64,000 nt of DNA from Nitrospirota bacterium. GTDB lineage: Bacteria > Nitrospirota > Leptospirillia > Leptospirillales > Leptospirillaceae. Location of the stretch: positions 1 to 64,000 of the forward strand of contig JAJZXW010000033.1 in assembly GCA_021806225.1 (NCBI GenBank), given 5' to 3'. Position numbers and translations under genes: made by a program. Positions 35,389 to 43,532 of the stretch are shown here, one piece after another. The notes under the pieces are model-generated. The model was given only the letters and a program-made list of their open reading frames with translations. It was not told the origin of the DNA and ran no database searches. Each line of letters starts with the position of its first letter. Position 1 is the stretch's first letter.

Positions 35389-37671
35389 ATGACCGATCCA
35401 AAGAGTCTTCTCCGTGAGACCGCGGACAAGATCGGACTGATCGAGCAAGAGCTTCGGACCCTTCGGGAGTCGGCCCAGAGTGCGGCTGGAGCCGGGGAAG
35501 CGGTCCGTTCTCCTGCTTCGACAATTGTCTGCCCGCCCCCTTTCCCGGAGGGGAGACTTGGCCAGGATGGACGGGTGGGGGATCCCTATGGAACGGCCGC
35601 TTCCCAAGTGCTTCTTTCGGCGCGCCTTTCCATTCAGATTCTGAGCCAGAACGTCGTCGATCTTTTTTATTCGACGCTGATGACCCATCCGGACGCAAAA
35701 ATGGTGCTGGATCTTCTCTCCCTTCCCGAGATGGAACATCTCAGGGAAATGCAGATCCGCTATCTCTCCTCCATTCTCGCCCCGGGGCTTTCGAAGACTG
35801 AGCACGAAGTCCTGGCAAAGGAAACCGGTCTCCGTCATGCGATGATGGGGGTTTCCCCCGCCTCGCTTGCCGAGGCCGTTTCCATTTACCGTCACGCGAT
35901 CGATCGGACATTCGACACGGGAGATTCCAGTGCGACCCTGCTCGGAGAGGTGGTGATCGAGCGTCTCTCCAACGACCTTTCCTGGCAACTGGTGGCTTTT
36001 TCGACCATCGAGCAGGACAGGGCCCATATGACCCGGGAATTTCTTGAGATCTTCGCCGCGAGGTCGAACAGGGAAGATCTTCTCCAGGAGATGCTGGACA
36101 GGATCGTAAGGATTCCCGGAATTGCAGGTGCGTCGATCGCGAGCTTCCCGAACAGAGACCAGATCCAGTGCGAGATGGTGGCAGGAACGGTCTTGAACGG
36201 ACTGGAGTGCCTCAGGAATCACTTCCTGCAACCGGCAAATGAAAAAAACCTTGCCCGGAAAGCCTTTTTGGAAGAGCGCCCCGCTCTCGTCAACTCGATG
36301 AATTCGGAGGAGGTCTCTCAGGATGACCAGGCGGAATCACGGCTCCTGGCTATTCGCTCCATGGCCGCCTGGCCCATTCTCTCCCAGAACGGAGTCCCTG
36401 TCGCGATTCTCAATCTTTACAGCAAATGGCCGGGATTTTTTAGCTCCGACAGCCAGCGTCTCTTCTGGGATTTCTTGACCAGTTCCCTTGGAACGGCCCT
36501 CTTTTCCCTTCAGAAAAATTCTCCAACCCGGACCTTTCGCTCCATTTCCCTGACCGAAAACCAGAGGTTTCGTGCCCTTCTGAACGACGGCTCTCTCGAA
36601 ATGTGGTACCAGCCCGTCGTCCATCCCCTGACCCGCAAGATCGTCAAGTTCGAAGCCCTTGCGAGACTCCGGGACGGTGGGGAAGTGCTGGTCCCCGGAC
36701 GATTCCTTCCGGCATTGGGGTCGAACCTCCTTCTCCACTTGTTCGAACTGGGGCTTGATCGGGTTCGCCGGGATTTTGCGGACAATTCAAGTTTCGGGGG
36801 AGGGGTCGCTTCTCCCAGGGTTTCGCTCAATTTTCCCGTTGAAGGATTCTCGAACAAGGGGTTCATGGACAGGCTCATCAAGGCGGGCCACGGCAGATCT
36901 TCCGGCGATCCGGCTCTTGAGATCACCCTTGAGATCCTCGAAACGGGGTATCTCGATGAAGTGACCGCCCAGAAGAAAATCCATCTCCTCAAGGAGGCGG
37001 GATTCCAGATTGCAATCGACGATGTCGGAACGGGAGATTCTTCTCTCAGGCGCTTGATGTCCCTTCCCATTGACGAAATCAAGATCGACCAGTCCTTCGT
37101 GCGCTCACTGGAAAGAAAACCGGAGAACCTCGGGATCATCCTTTCCCTGGTCGATCTGGCGACCGGCCTCGGGCTCGACTATGTCCTTGAAGGGGTCGAA
37201 AATGCCAAGATTTTCGACATGCTCTCCATTGTCGGTCCGCGGGGGATGCTCCAGGGATACGCGATAGGGCGGCCCATGCCTCCGGAGGCCCTTCCTTCCT
37301 GGTGCGAATCCTGGAATGCCCCCCTGGACATCTTTCATCCGTGGTCACTGCAGGGATGGTTTGCCCAACACGAAATCCGCAATCGTTACATTGCTCTTTT
37401 CCTGTCACGGGGGGCCTGGGAGGTCCTTCTGGCCGAGAGCCTTTCGGACCCCGCCCGCTGTCCCCTAAGCGAGACTCTGAGCCGGCTCAGGATTTCCGAA
37501 AAGCTTCGAGGGAAAGTGGATGCGCTCCACCGGGAGTTCCACGGGCAAATCAGGCGATTAATGGAGGAGTCGCACATTTCCTCCACGGTTTTTCAGGACG
37601 CATTCCGGGAGATCCTTGCAGGATATCAGTCTTTGGTCGTCGGTCTTTTTCCGGAGTCTGATACTCCCTAG
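35389..37671 (+). CDS. Globin-GAF-EAL-CZB c-di-GMP phosphodiesterase
   Basis: A 760-residue soluble sensor expected to degrade c-di-GMP in response to a haem ligand and possibly zinc. Seen in order: a sensor-globin domain (about residues 75-205) with DLFYSTLMTHPDA and TGLRHAMMGVSPASL, where H150 fits the proximal haem His; a GAF-like region (about 225-375); an EAL domain (about 395-635) with KFEALARL, SLNFP, LEITLEILE, DDVGTGDSS and EIKIDQSFV, all key positions present; and a C-terminal CZB domain with H661, C691, H714 and H718 (spacing 30, 23, 4). ATG 35389 has GGAG upstream. It is monocistronic. It shares the EAL-CZB order with the broken gene at 167-1042. Confidence 0.85.
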   Translation: MTDPKSLLRETADKIGLIEQELRTLRESAQSAAGAGEAVRSPASTIVCPPPFPEGRLGQDGRVGDPYGTAASQVLLSARLSIQILSQNVVDLFYSTLMTHPDAKMVLDLLSLPEMEHLREMQIRYLSSILAPGLSKTEHEVLAKETGLRHAMMGVSPASLAEAVSIYRHAIDRTFDTGDSSATLLGEVVIERLSNDLSWQLVAFSTIEQDRAHMTREFLEIFAARSNREDLLQEMLDRIVRIPGIAGASIASFPNRDQIQCEMVAGTVLNGLECLRNHFLQPANEKNLARKAFLEERPALVNSMNSEEVSQDDQAESRLLAIRSMAAWPILSQNGVPVAILNLYSKWPGFFSSDSQRLFWDFLTSSLGTALFSLQKNSPTRTFRSISLTENQRFRALLNDGSLEMWYQPVVHPLTRKIVKFEALARLRDGGEVLVPGRFLPALGSNLLLHLFELGLDRVRRDFADNSSFGGGVASPRVSLNFPVEGFSNKGFMDRLIKAGHGRSSGDPALEITLEILETGYLDEVTAQKKIHLLKEAGFQIAIDDVGTGDSSLRRLMSLPIDEIKIDQSFVRSLERKPENLGIILSLVDLATGLGLDYVLEGVENAKIFDMLSIVGPRGMLQGYAIGRPMPPEALPSWCESWNAPLDIFHPWSLQGWFAQHEIRNRYIALFLSRGAWEVLLAESLSDPARCPLSETLSRLRISEKLRGKVDALHREFHGQIRRLMEESHISSTVFQDAFREILAGYQSLVVGLFPESDTP

Positions 37672-37710
37672 AAGTCTTCGCGGTTTTTCTTTTTATGGCC
37701 TTTTGCATAG

Positions 37711-38775
37711 ACCCGACTCCTGGCTCCCTCCCACAATCTTGTCCGGGACGATGAGATCAAGGGATTGGTGGTAAAGGTCTATCCGACCGGGGCCACGACG
37801 TTCTTTCTCGACGTGCTGGTGGAGAAGCACCACGACATGTTCAAACTCGGGCAGTGGCCTGAGCCGAACATTGCCCAGATCCGGGAAAAGGCCAAGAAGA
37901 CGAGGGCCGACCTTGCCCAGGGGAAGAACCCCAAGGCCGAGAAGCGGGAAGGGATCACGGTCGAGGAATTTTTAGGGGTCTATATGGAGCGGCACGGCTC
38001 CCTCAAAAAGTCGAAGGCGAACGACCTGAACAGCTTCACCAAATACCTGACGCAGTGGGCGAGCCACCCGCTCCAGGAAATCACCCGGGAGAAGGCGGAG
38101 ACGCTTCACCAGACCGTCGGATAGGAGATGCCGACACAGGCGAACCGGGTCCAGGCCCTCCTGTCCACGATGTTCTCCAAGGCGATGCTCTGGGGCTACC
38201 ACAAAGGGGAGAACTCTTGCCGGGGAATCCGGAAATTCCGGAAGGTCAGCCGGGACCGATTCCTTTCAGGGGAAGAACTGGCCCGCTTCTTCGAAGCCCT
38301 GGACCTGACCGAGAATCCGGCCTTCAAGGACTTCATCCTCCTGTCGTTGTTCACCGGGGCCAAAAAGTCGAACGTCCTCTCCATGCGCTGGAAGGATGTC
38401 AACTTCGAGCGGTCCGTCTGGAAGATCCCCGTCGAACTCTCGAAGAACGGAGATCAGAGGCAGATCCCCCTCGCTCCGGACGTTCTGGACATTCTCCGGA
38501 AACCTCGGGCGGAAACCTCTTCCGCCTTCGTCCTTCCGGGACCGGGGGCGAAGGGCCATTACATGGAACCCAAGAGGGCCTGGAACACCCTTCTCGAACG
38601 GGCCAAACTGGAAGACCTCCGGATTCATGATCTGCGTCGGAGCATGGGGTCATGGATGACTATCGGTGGAACCTCCCTCCTCATTGTCGGGAAGGCCCTC
38701 GGGCACAAGACCAGTCAGGCAACTTCCATCTATGCCCGCCTGAATCTGGATCCTGTCCGGGCCGCGATGGATTAG
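37711..38775 (+). pseudogene. Broken tyrosine recombinase (phage/island integrase)
   Basis: One reading frame from 37711 to 38775, interrupted by TAG at 38122-38124, and without a start codon or the usual N-terminal arm (the frame is closed by TAG at 37708). The 5' part has GLVVKVYPTGATTFFLDV, the arm-binding fold of DUF4102 integrases, and the 3' part has the catalytic domain: TGAKKSNVLSMRW, HDLRRSMGSWM and LGHKTSQATSIYARL with the nucleophile Tyr. The first catalytic Arg (TGAR in active enzymes) is Lys. The track shows it as two ORFs (37765 and 38128). It marks one edge of a decayed island whose other edge is tRNA-Ala. Confidence 0.8.
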
Positions 38776-38831
38776 GCGGTCGAGGTGATGGCAAGGAACA
38801 GGAAGAAAACGCTTTAACGAATGGACAAGCA

Positions 38832-39031
38832 ATGTGGAATATTGAGTGGGAGCAGGAAACAGACGGGCGCTGGATTGCGGAGATTCCGGATATCTCGGGA
38901 GTCATGGCATATGGGAGGACAAAGGACGAAGCACTTCGAAACGTGGAAATTCTGGCGTTAAAATCCTGACCGAACGATTGGAGCGTGGAGAAGAGGTGCA
39001 GGGGATCCATGACCTTTTCCATGCCGTATGA
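38832..39031 (+). pseudogene. hicB: Frameshifted HicB-type antitoxin gene
   Basis: ATG 38832 opens MWNIEWEQETDGRWIAEIPDISGVMAYG, the N-terminal HicB fold that antitoxins of the HicAB system use. The frame stops at 38969, but the adjacent frame continues as KILTERLERGEEVQGIHDLFHAV to 39031, matching the rest of the short HicB domain. One base missing in the A-run near 38959-38962 explains the break. The restored stop overlaps the hicA start (ATGA). A minus-one slip could rejoin the frames, but I take it as a mutation. Confidence 0.6.
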
Positions 39032-39251
39032 GCCAATGGCCGTCAAAAAAATCTTCAGAAGATCTTCACGCTTTGCAACGAATCGGCTGGATAGTGGTAC
39101 GACCGGATCACATCGCATTCTCAGACGCGAGGGATGGGTGGATTACGTCTTTCCTTTCCATGACGGAGAAGAGATAGGCCCCAGAATGATGGCCCGGATT
39201 GCGAAGAAAACGGGCCTAACCCCAGGAGACTTGAAGCGAAGTCACCCTTAA
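39028..39251 (+). pseudogene. hicA: Frameshifted HicA-type toxin gene
   Basis: ATG 39028 overlaps the stop of the restored hicB and opens SEDLHALQRIGWIVVRP, like the N-terminus of HicA mRNA interferases. Near 39103-39106 the match jumps to the frame one base back, giving GSHRILRREGWVDYVFPFHDGEEIGPRMMARIAKKTGLTP up to 39251. HicA toxins need the GSH histidine, which is present, but the two parts are out of frame. The order hicB-hicA and both single-base lesions suggest loss of the whole module. Confidence 0.6.
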
Positions 39252-39332
39252 CGGCGCCTAGGCTGATCACCGAAGGCGGGGATTCTCCACCCGCTGGCCC
39301 CACCCATCCGGAGACGCAAGGAGAATGCGGAC

Positions 39333-39812
39333 ATGCGAAAAATCACTTTCACCGAGTCCCAACGGCTGGATATCCGCGACTGTCTTCCTGATGAGGAATC
39401 TCGCGCGGCTTATTGGGCCGATTTTGAATATCACTCCCGTTTGGGAAAAAATGCGGGCCTGGAATAAAAAACCTTTTGCGCAGGATGTTTCCGATAAAAT
39501 TGATGCCTGGAAGAGGTCACCGTTTCCCTGGAAATATCCCTTGCGGAGCTGGCCAGGACGCACCTGGAGGATGAATACGCGCCCTTTCCGATGAAAGAGG
39601 CGTAGAAGGAGATTGAGAAAGTAAAAGAAGCCGTCGGCAGGTTGTTTCCTCCTCATACGCGCAACACCCCTTACACTATGGCGGACGGGCGCGAAAAGAG
39701 GTTGGAGAAAACCCTCGTCAATACCGTTCTGGGTCTGTGGTGCCGACATTTTTCGGATCATCCCATTCCGAAAGACCCGAGACAGGGGCGATTAATTAAG
39801 CGGCGGACATGA
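39333..39812 (+). pseudogene. Decayed ORF of unknown family
   Basis: A single frame holds protein-like stretches broken by stops: MRKITFTESQRLDIRDCLPD from ATG 39333 to a TAA at 39465, then VTVSLEISLAELARTHLEDEY from about 39516, a TAG at 39603, and KEIEKVKEAVGRLFPPHTRN running to TGA 39810. An AAGGAG site precedes the ATG. The middle part fits better in another frame, so at least one frameshift is also present. I do not recognise the family. It is island debris. Confidence 0.35.
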
Positions 39813-40165
39813 AGAATAGCCCGCTCTGCGCCTCTGCGGGATCGTCATCGAAGCCGCAACCGGCAAATCTCAAAAGGACCTCCGGACGCTCTACAAGGCG
39901 GTATTGACTGAATGGGAAAGTCCGGTGCTCCTCTTTTTCCTCCCCGTGAGTGGGAAGAAGCGATATTTGGATCAAGAACCGAATACGCGAAAATCCCGAA
40001 CTCTTCCTTTTTCCCTCCCGAAGAAGCAATCCCTAGACCATCCTGAAAAACGCCCCACCTGAATTATTCTTTTGGAAACTGGTTGGGGCGTCTCTCCCCG
40101 TAAATCCCCGTGTATCCTGGAATCGTTGGCAAGATTCCATCAATTTTGAATGACCGGGGGCAAGC
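39813..40165 (+). other. Island debris without an intact gene
   Basis: About 350 bases between the decayed ORF and the HTH remnant. Fragments such as IVIEAATGKSQKDLRTLYKAV (near 39835-39900) and EWEEAIFGSRTEYAKIP (in another frame) look like former coding sequence, but there is no start, no continuous frame and no promoter pattern I trust. Confidence 0.3.
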
Positions 40166-40297
40166 ATGAGCAAGGCGGAGATTCGGGAACTCGTCAGTTC
40201 CGAGGAGGCCTCTCGAATTTTGGGCGTAAAGGTTTGGAAGAGCCTGCTACATCTACCGGGGGCAGGTTCCGTCTCCCGAGTCTCCGGATTAACGTGA
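40166..40297 (+). pseudogene. Remnant of a small helix-turn-helix (excisionase-like) gene
   Basis: ATG 40166 opens MSKAEIRELVSSEEASRILG, the start of a MerR/excisionase-type helix-turn-helix. After WKSLLHLPG the reading is lost; a neighbouring frame continues with YIYRGQVPSPESP, which fits the wing of such domains, so a frameshift is likely. A weak site precedes the ATG. It lies 186 bases from tRNA-Ala and, with the integrase remnant, supports an integrative-element origin. Confidence 0.4.
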
Positions 40298-40482
40298 CCG
40301 GCCAGCAACGACGGCCTTCCCGGAGAAAGGCGACCGAGGAAAATGAATAAGGATTTGGGAAGGGGCGTTAACGTGGGCAACCCAAGAAATGGGCCACGAA
40401 ACGAAGAGGTCTTACCCCTCGCCAGAAATGGAACACGATGGAAGAACCGGAAGGAACAAATTTTGTAAGTTATCATGAAAAA

Positions 40483-40558
40483 TGGTGGAGCTGACGGGGG
40501 TCGAACCCGTGACCTCAAGACTGCCAGTCTTGCGCGCTCCCAACTGCGCCACAGCCCC
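40483..40558 (-). tRNA. tRNA-Ala (anticodon GGC)
   Basis: The minus strand folds into a cloverleaf: acceptor GGGGCTG/CAGCTCC, anticodon stem CAAGA/TCTTG with loop CTGGCAG giving anticodon GGC, T-arm GGGTTCGACCCC, and an encoded CCA end (40485-40483). Its 3' end faces the decayed integrase island, the usual orientation for tRNA-targeted integration. Confidence 0.95.
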
Positions 40559-40593
40559 ATCCGTTTGGATTCCGGCGAACACCGGTAGGACTC

Positions 40594-40622
40594 ATCCTAA
40601 CAGATACCCCGATTCGATTCAA
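40594..40622 (-). promoter_or_regulatory. Promoter of tRNA-Ala
   Basis: On the minus strand TTGAAT (40622-40617), a 17-base spacer and TAGGAT (40599-40594) lie about 36 bases upstream of the tRNA 5' end. It is divergent from the metK promoter 30 bases away. Confidence 0.6.
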
Positions 40623-40651
40623 GAGATTCCCGAAGCGGTCAGAAAAAAACA

Positions 40652-40680
40652 TTGACACCGACTCGAGGCCGCGCTAGTAT
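40652..40680 (+). promoter_or_regulatory. Sigma70 promoter of the metK operon
   Basis: A perfect TTGACA (40652-40657), a 17-base spacer and TAGTAT (40675-40680). Transcription would start near 40687, ten bases before the first stem of the SAM-II-like aptamer. This is among the best promoter matches in the window. Confidence 0.75.
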
Positions 40681-40696
40681 TTGAATCAATATCTCT

Positions 40697-40751
40697 GGTG
40701 GAGTGATTTGAGACTATTGCAACCACCTTAAAAAAAAGTGCTAAAAGTCCA
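40697..40751 (+). promoter_or_regulatory. SAM-II-type riboswitch aptamer
   Basis: A 55-base element binding S-adenosylmethionine is predicted. Seen: P1 stem GGTGG (40697-40701) with CCACC; the conserved first loop reading GATTTGAGACTATTGCA, the same length (17) as in known SAM-II RNAs; a second loop TTAAAAAAAAGT; and the conserved GCTAAAAG 3' segment. The pseudoknot pairs GACT in loop 1 with AGTC at the 3' end, four bases that differ from the classic metX RNA but stay complementary, as covariation would give. SAM-V shares this core, so the class is SAM-II or SAM-V. It precedes a terminator and metK. Confidence 0.8.
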
Positions 40752-40771
40752 GGAATACTCGATTTTTCGAT

Positions 40772-40803
40772 AAACCCTGTGCTTATGCACCGGGTTTTTT
40801 TTT
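40772..40803 (+). terminator. Terminator hairpin of the SAM riboswitch expression platform
   Basis: Stem AAACCCTGTGC/GCACCGGGTTT (40772-40782 and 40787-40797; one T-C mismatch) with a TTAT loop and a run of T to 40803, directly before the metK ribosome site. It could stop transcription when SAM is high. The antiterminator partner was not worked out. Confidence 0.8.
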
Positions 40804-40825
40804 GTCTTCAATCCAGGAGGATTTG

Positions 40826-41983
40826 ATGGCCAAGAGCCACTACCTGTTCACGTCCGAATCCGTCACCGAAGGACATCCGGACAAGATGTGCGACCAGATT
40901 TCCGATGGCGTTCTCGATGCGATACTCTCCCAGGACCCCATGGGCCGGGTGGCCTGCGAGACTCTGACCACCACCGGTCTCGTCCTTTTGGCGGGAGAAA
41001 TCACGGCCCGCCACAACGTCCAGTTCGACGAAGTGGCCCGGGAAGTCATCAAGGATATCGGATATACGGACTCCGACACGGGGTTCGACTACAAAACCTG
41101 TGCTGTCATGACGACGATTCATTCCCAGTCTCCGGACATTTCGATGGGGGTCGATACCGGAGGGGCCGGTGATCAGGGGTTGATGTTCGGCATGGCCGTC
41201 GACGAGACCGAGGAACTTATGCCGATGCCGATCCTTCTGGCACATCGTCTCACGCGGCAGCTCTCCTACCTCAGAAAGTCCGGCGTCCTTCCCTACCTGC
41301 GTCCGGACGGAAAGGCCCAGGTGACGCTGGAATATGACGGAGACGCTCCGGTGGCGATCGACACCATCGTGGTCTCGACCCAGCATGCTCCAGAAATCAC
41401 CCAGGAACAGATATACAGCGATGTGATCGAAAAGGTGGTCCGTCCGGTTCTTCCGGAAAATCTCCTGGGAAGCCGCCCCGTGACATTCCATATCAACCCC
41501 ACCGGACGATTCGTGACCGGTGGACCGCATGGCGATGCCGGATTGACCGGGCGAAAGATCATCGTCGACACTTATGGTGGTGCCGGGCGCCATGGAGGGG
41601 GAGCTTTTTCCGGAAAGGATCCCACAAAGGTCGACCGGTCGGCCTGCTACATGGCGCGCTACGTCGCGAAAAATATCGTTGGAGCCGGGCTCGCCAAGCG
41701 GTGTGAAGTTCAGATCGCCTACGCCATCGGCGTTGCCGATCCTGTTTCGGTGCATGTGAATACCTACCAGACCTCGCCAGTCTCCGATCGACTGATCGAG
41801 ACAGTGGTCCGGGAGCTTTTTCCTCTGACCCCCAAGGGAATCATCGACCATCTGAAGCTTAGGCGCCCGATTTACCGCAAGACCGCCTCCTATGGCCACT
41901 TCGGCCGATCGGAGGAGGATTTTACCTGGGAGAAGCTCGACATGGCCGAAAGTCTCAGACGGGAAACGGAACGCTTGGGCTGA
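40826..41983 (+). CDS. metK: S-adenosylmethionine synthetase
   Basis: Makes SAM from methionine and ATP. Seen: [21 protein letters not shown] at the N-terminus, the ATP motif [15 protein letters not shown], and the phosphate-loop [19 protein letters not shown]. Length 385 residues is normal. ATG 40826 has AGGAGG six bases upstream, so it is preferred to the track start at 40802, which falls in the terminator. It is the first gene behind the SAM-II-type riboswitch and starts a ten-gene run. Confidence 0.98.
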   Translation: MAKSHYLFTSESVTEGHPDKMCDQISDGVLDAILSQDPMGRVACETLTTTGLVLLAGEITARHNVQFDEVAREVIKDIGYTDSDTGFDYKTCAVMTTIHSQSPDISMGVDTGGAGDQGLMFGMAVDETEELMPMPILLAHRLTRQLSYLRKSGVLPYLRPDGKAQVTLEYDGDAPVAIDTIVVSTQHAPEITQEQIYSDVIEKVVRPVLPENLLGSRPVTFHINPTGRFVTGGPHGDAGLTGRKIIVDTYGGAGRHGGGAFSGKDPTKVDRSACYMARYVAKNIVGAGLAKRCEVQIAYAIGVADPVSVHVNTYQTSPVSDRLIETVVRELFPLTPKGIIDHLKLRRPIYRKTASYGHFGRSEEDFTWEKLDMAESLRRETERLG

Positions 41984-42023
41984 GCACCAAAAAACAACAT
42001 TCATGAACAGACGGGAGCGTTGA

Positions 42024-43280
42024 ATGAAGTGTGACATCAAGGACAAGAAGCTGGCAGCCATGGGTGCTGCCCGGATCGAATGGGCCGGGCGGGACATGCC
42101 TGTGCTGGCGGATATTGCAAAGGATTTCGCGAAGTCGAAGCCCCTCAAGGGGGTCAAGGTGGCTGCCTGTCTTCATGTGACCAGCGAGACGGCCAACCTG
42201 ATGAAGACCCTCAAGGCGGGAGGAGCCGATGTCATGCTCTGCGCTTCCAATCCCCTTTCGACACAGGACGATGTCGCCGCCTCTCTCGTCGTCAATGACG
42301 GGATTCCCGTCTTTGCCATCAAGGGAGAAGACCACGAGACCTACTACAGCCACATCCGGGCGGTCCTCGAAGTAAAGCCCCAGATCACGATGGATGATGG
42401 AGCGGACCTTGTCTCCATGCTCCATTCCGATCTCAAGTCCCTTCTTCCCTACGTCATCGGCGGAACCGAGGAGACGACCACCGGCGTCATCCGTCTCAAA
42501 GCCATGGCAAAAAACAAGGTCCTCGGATACCCCATTGTTGCTGTCAACGACTCAGAAACGAAGCATCTTTTCGATAACCGCTACGGAACAGGACAGTCCA
42601 CACTCGATGGCATCATGCGCGCCACGAACCGCCTCTTCGCCGGCTCGACCGTCGTTGTCTGCGGATATGGATGGTGCGGCCGCGGAATTGCCCGGCGTGC
42701 TTCCGGAATGGGGGCCAAGGTCCTCGTGACCGAGGTCGACCCAATCAAGGGTCTCGAGGCGGCCATGGATGGATTCGGGGTGATGCCGATCCGGGAAGCG
42801 GCCAAGCTGGGAGACTTTTTCATCACAGTCACGGGGGATATCAATGTGATCGCCAAGGACGCCTTCAAGGTGATGAAGGACGGGGCCATCGTCTGCAACT
42901 CCGGCCACTTCAACGCCGAAATAGACATCCCGGCCCTCGAGAAACTGGCTGTCCGGAAGAATCCCCTCCGGAACTTCGTGGAAGAATACGTCATGAAGGA
43001 TGGCCGCCGGATCATGCTTCTGGGAGAGGGGCGTCTCATCAACCTCGCCTCCGCAGAAGGTCATCCCGCGCAGGTGATGGACATGAGCTTCGCGAACCAG
43101 GCTCTCGGGGCCGAGTTCATCGTCAAGCATGCCAAGACCCTTCCAAAGGATGTGCTGACGATTCCGAAGGAGGTCGATCATGAGATCGCCCGCAGGAAGC
43201 TTTCGGCACTCGGGATCGGCATCGACACCCTGACGCCAGAACAGGAGCGCTATCTGGCGTCCTGGGAGCAGGGAACCTAG
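42024..43280 (+). CDS. ahcY: S-adenosylhomocysteine hydrolase
   Basis: Splits S-adenosylhomocysteine to adenosine and homocysteine, closing the SAM cycle. Seen: [40 protein letters not shown], the NAD motif [20 protein letters not shown] and the C-terminal [15 protein letters not shown]. Length 418 is normal for bacterial enzymes without the plant-type insert. It follows metK by 40 bases and is followed after 8 bases by a ThiS-like carrier gene, linking homocysteine release to the sulfur relay. Confidence 0.98.
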   Translation: MKCDIKDKKLAAMGAARIEWAGRDMPVLADIAKDFAKSKPLKGVKVAACLHVTSETANLMKTLKAGGADVMLCASNPLSTQDDVAASLVVNDGIPVFAIKGEDHETYYSHIRAVLEVKPQITMDDGADLVSMLHSDLKSLLPYVIGGTEETTTGVIRLKAMAKNKVLGYPIVAVNDSETKHLFDNRYGTGQSTLDGIMRATNRLFAGSTVVVCGYGWCGRGIARRASGMGAKVLVTEVDPIKGLEAAMDGFGVMPIREAAKLGDFFITVTGDINVIAKDAFKVMKDGAIVCNSGHFNAEIDIPALEKLAVRKNPLRNFVEEYVMKDGRRIMLLGEGRLINLASAEGHPAQVMDMSFANQALGAEFIVKHAKTLPKDVLTIPKEVDHEIARRKLSALGIGIDTLTPEQERYLASWEQGT

Positions 43281-43288
43281 GAGTACTC

Positions 43289-43495
43289 ATGGAGATCAGC
43301 GTCAACGGAAAGACCGAAACGGTGGGCCCGGGGAGCACTGTCGTATCGGTGCTCAAGGCAAAGGAGCTGGACCCCGCCCTCGTGTCGGTGGAACATAATG
43401 GAAAAATTCTGGAAAAGTCCGATCTCGACGGGGCTGTCCTGTCAGAGGGGGATGAACTGGAGATTCTCTTTTTCATGGGAGGCGGCGCGGCCTGA
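43289..43495 (+). CDS. ThiS/MoaD-like sulfur carrier protein with Ala-Ala tail
   Basis: A 68-residue ubiquitin-fold protein. Seen: MEISVNGKTETVGPGSTVVS at the start and LEILFFMGGGAA at the end. Active carriers end in Gly-Gly, which is adenylated and turned into a thiocarboxylate; here two alanines follow the glycines, so they must be trimmed, as JAMM proteases do for QbsE- and HcyS-type carriers (established precedent). A JAMM gene lies at the end of this gene run. No thiamine genes are near, so it is not a thiS for thiazole. TAGGAG precedes ATG 43289. It probably supplies sulfur to CysM or to homocysteine synthesis. Confidence 0.85.
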   Translation: MEISVNGKTETVGPGSTVVSVLKAKELDPALVSVEHNGKILEKSDLDGAVLSEGDELEILFFMGGGAA

Positions 43496-43532
43496 TCTTG
43501 GCGGCGTCACCTCTCCGTAAGGAACAGCCATC

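Noticed and set aside
37670-37770. An attachment-site copy of the tRNA-Ala 3' end
   Set aside because: I compared this stretch by eye with the tRNA 3' sequence and saw no convincing repeat.
38122-38124. Amber codon as programmed readthrough or pyrrolysine
   Set aside because: The gene also lacks a start and has lost catalytic Arg I, so decay explains it better.
37765-38775. Two separate integrase genes as in the ORF track
   Set aside because: They are the same frame split by one TAG and together form one recombinase; no ribosome site supports a second start.
40697-40760. SAM-I (S-box) riboswitch
   Set aside because: No kink-turn or four-way junction elements are present; the short pseudoknot fold fits SAM-II/SAM-V.
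43289-43495. Thiamine-pathway thiS
   Set aside because: No thiG, thiH or thiE genes nearby, and the residues after Gly-Gly differ from true ThiS; the sulfur-relay context fits better.
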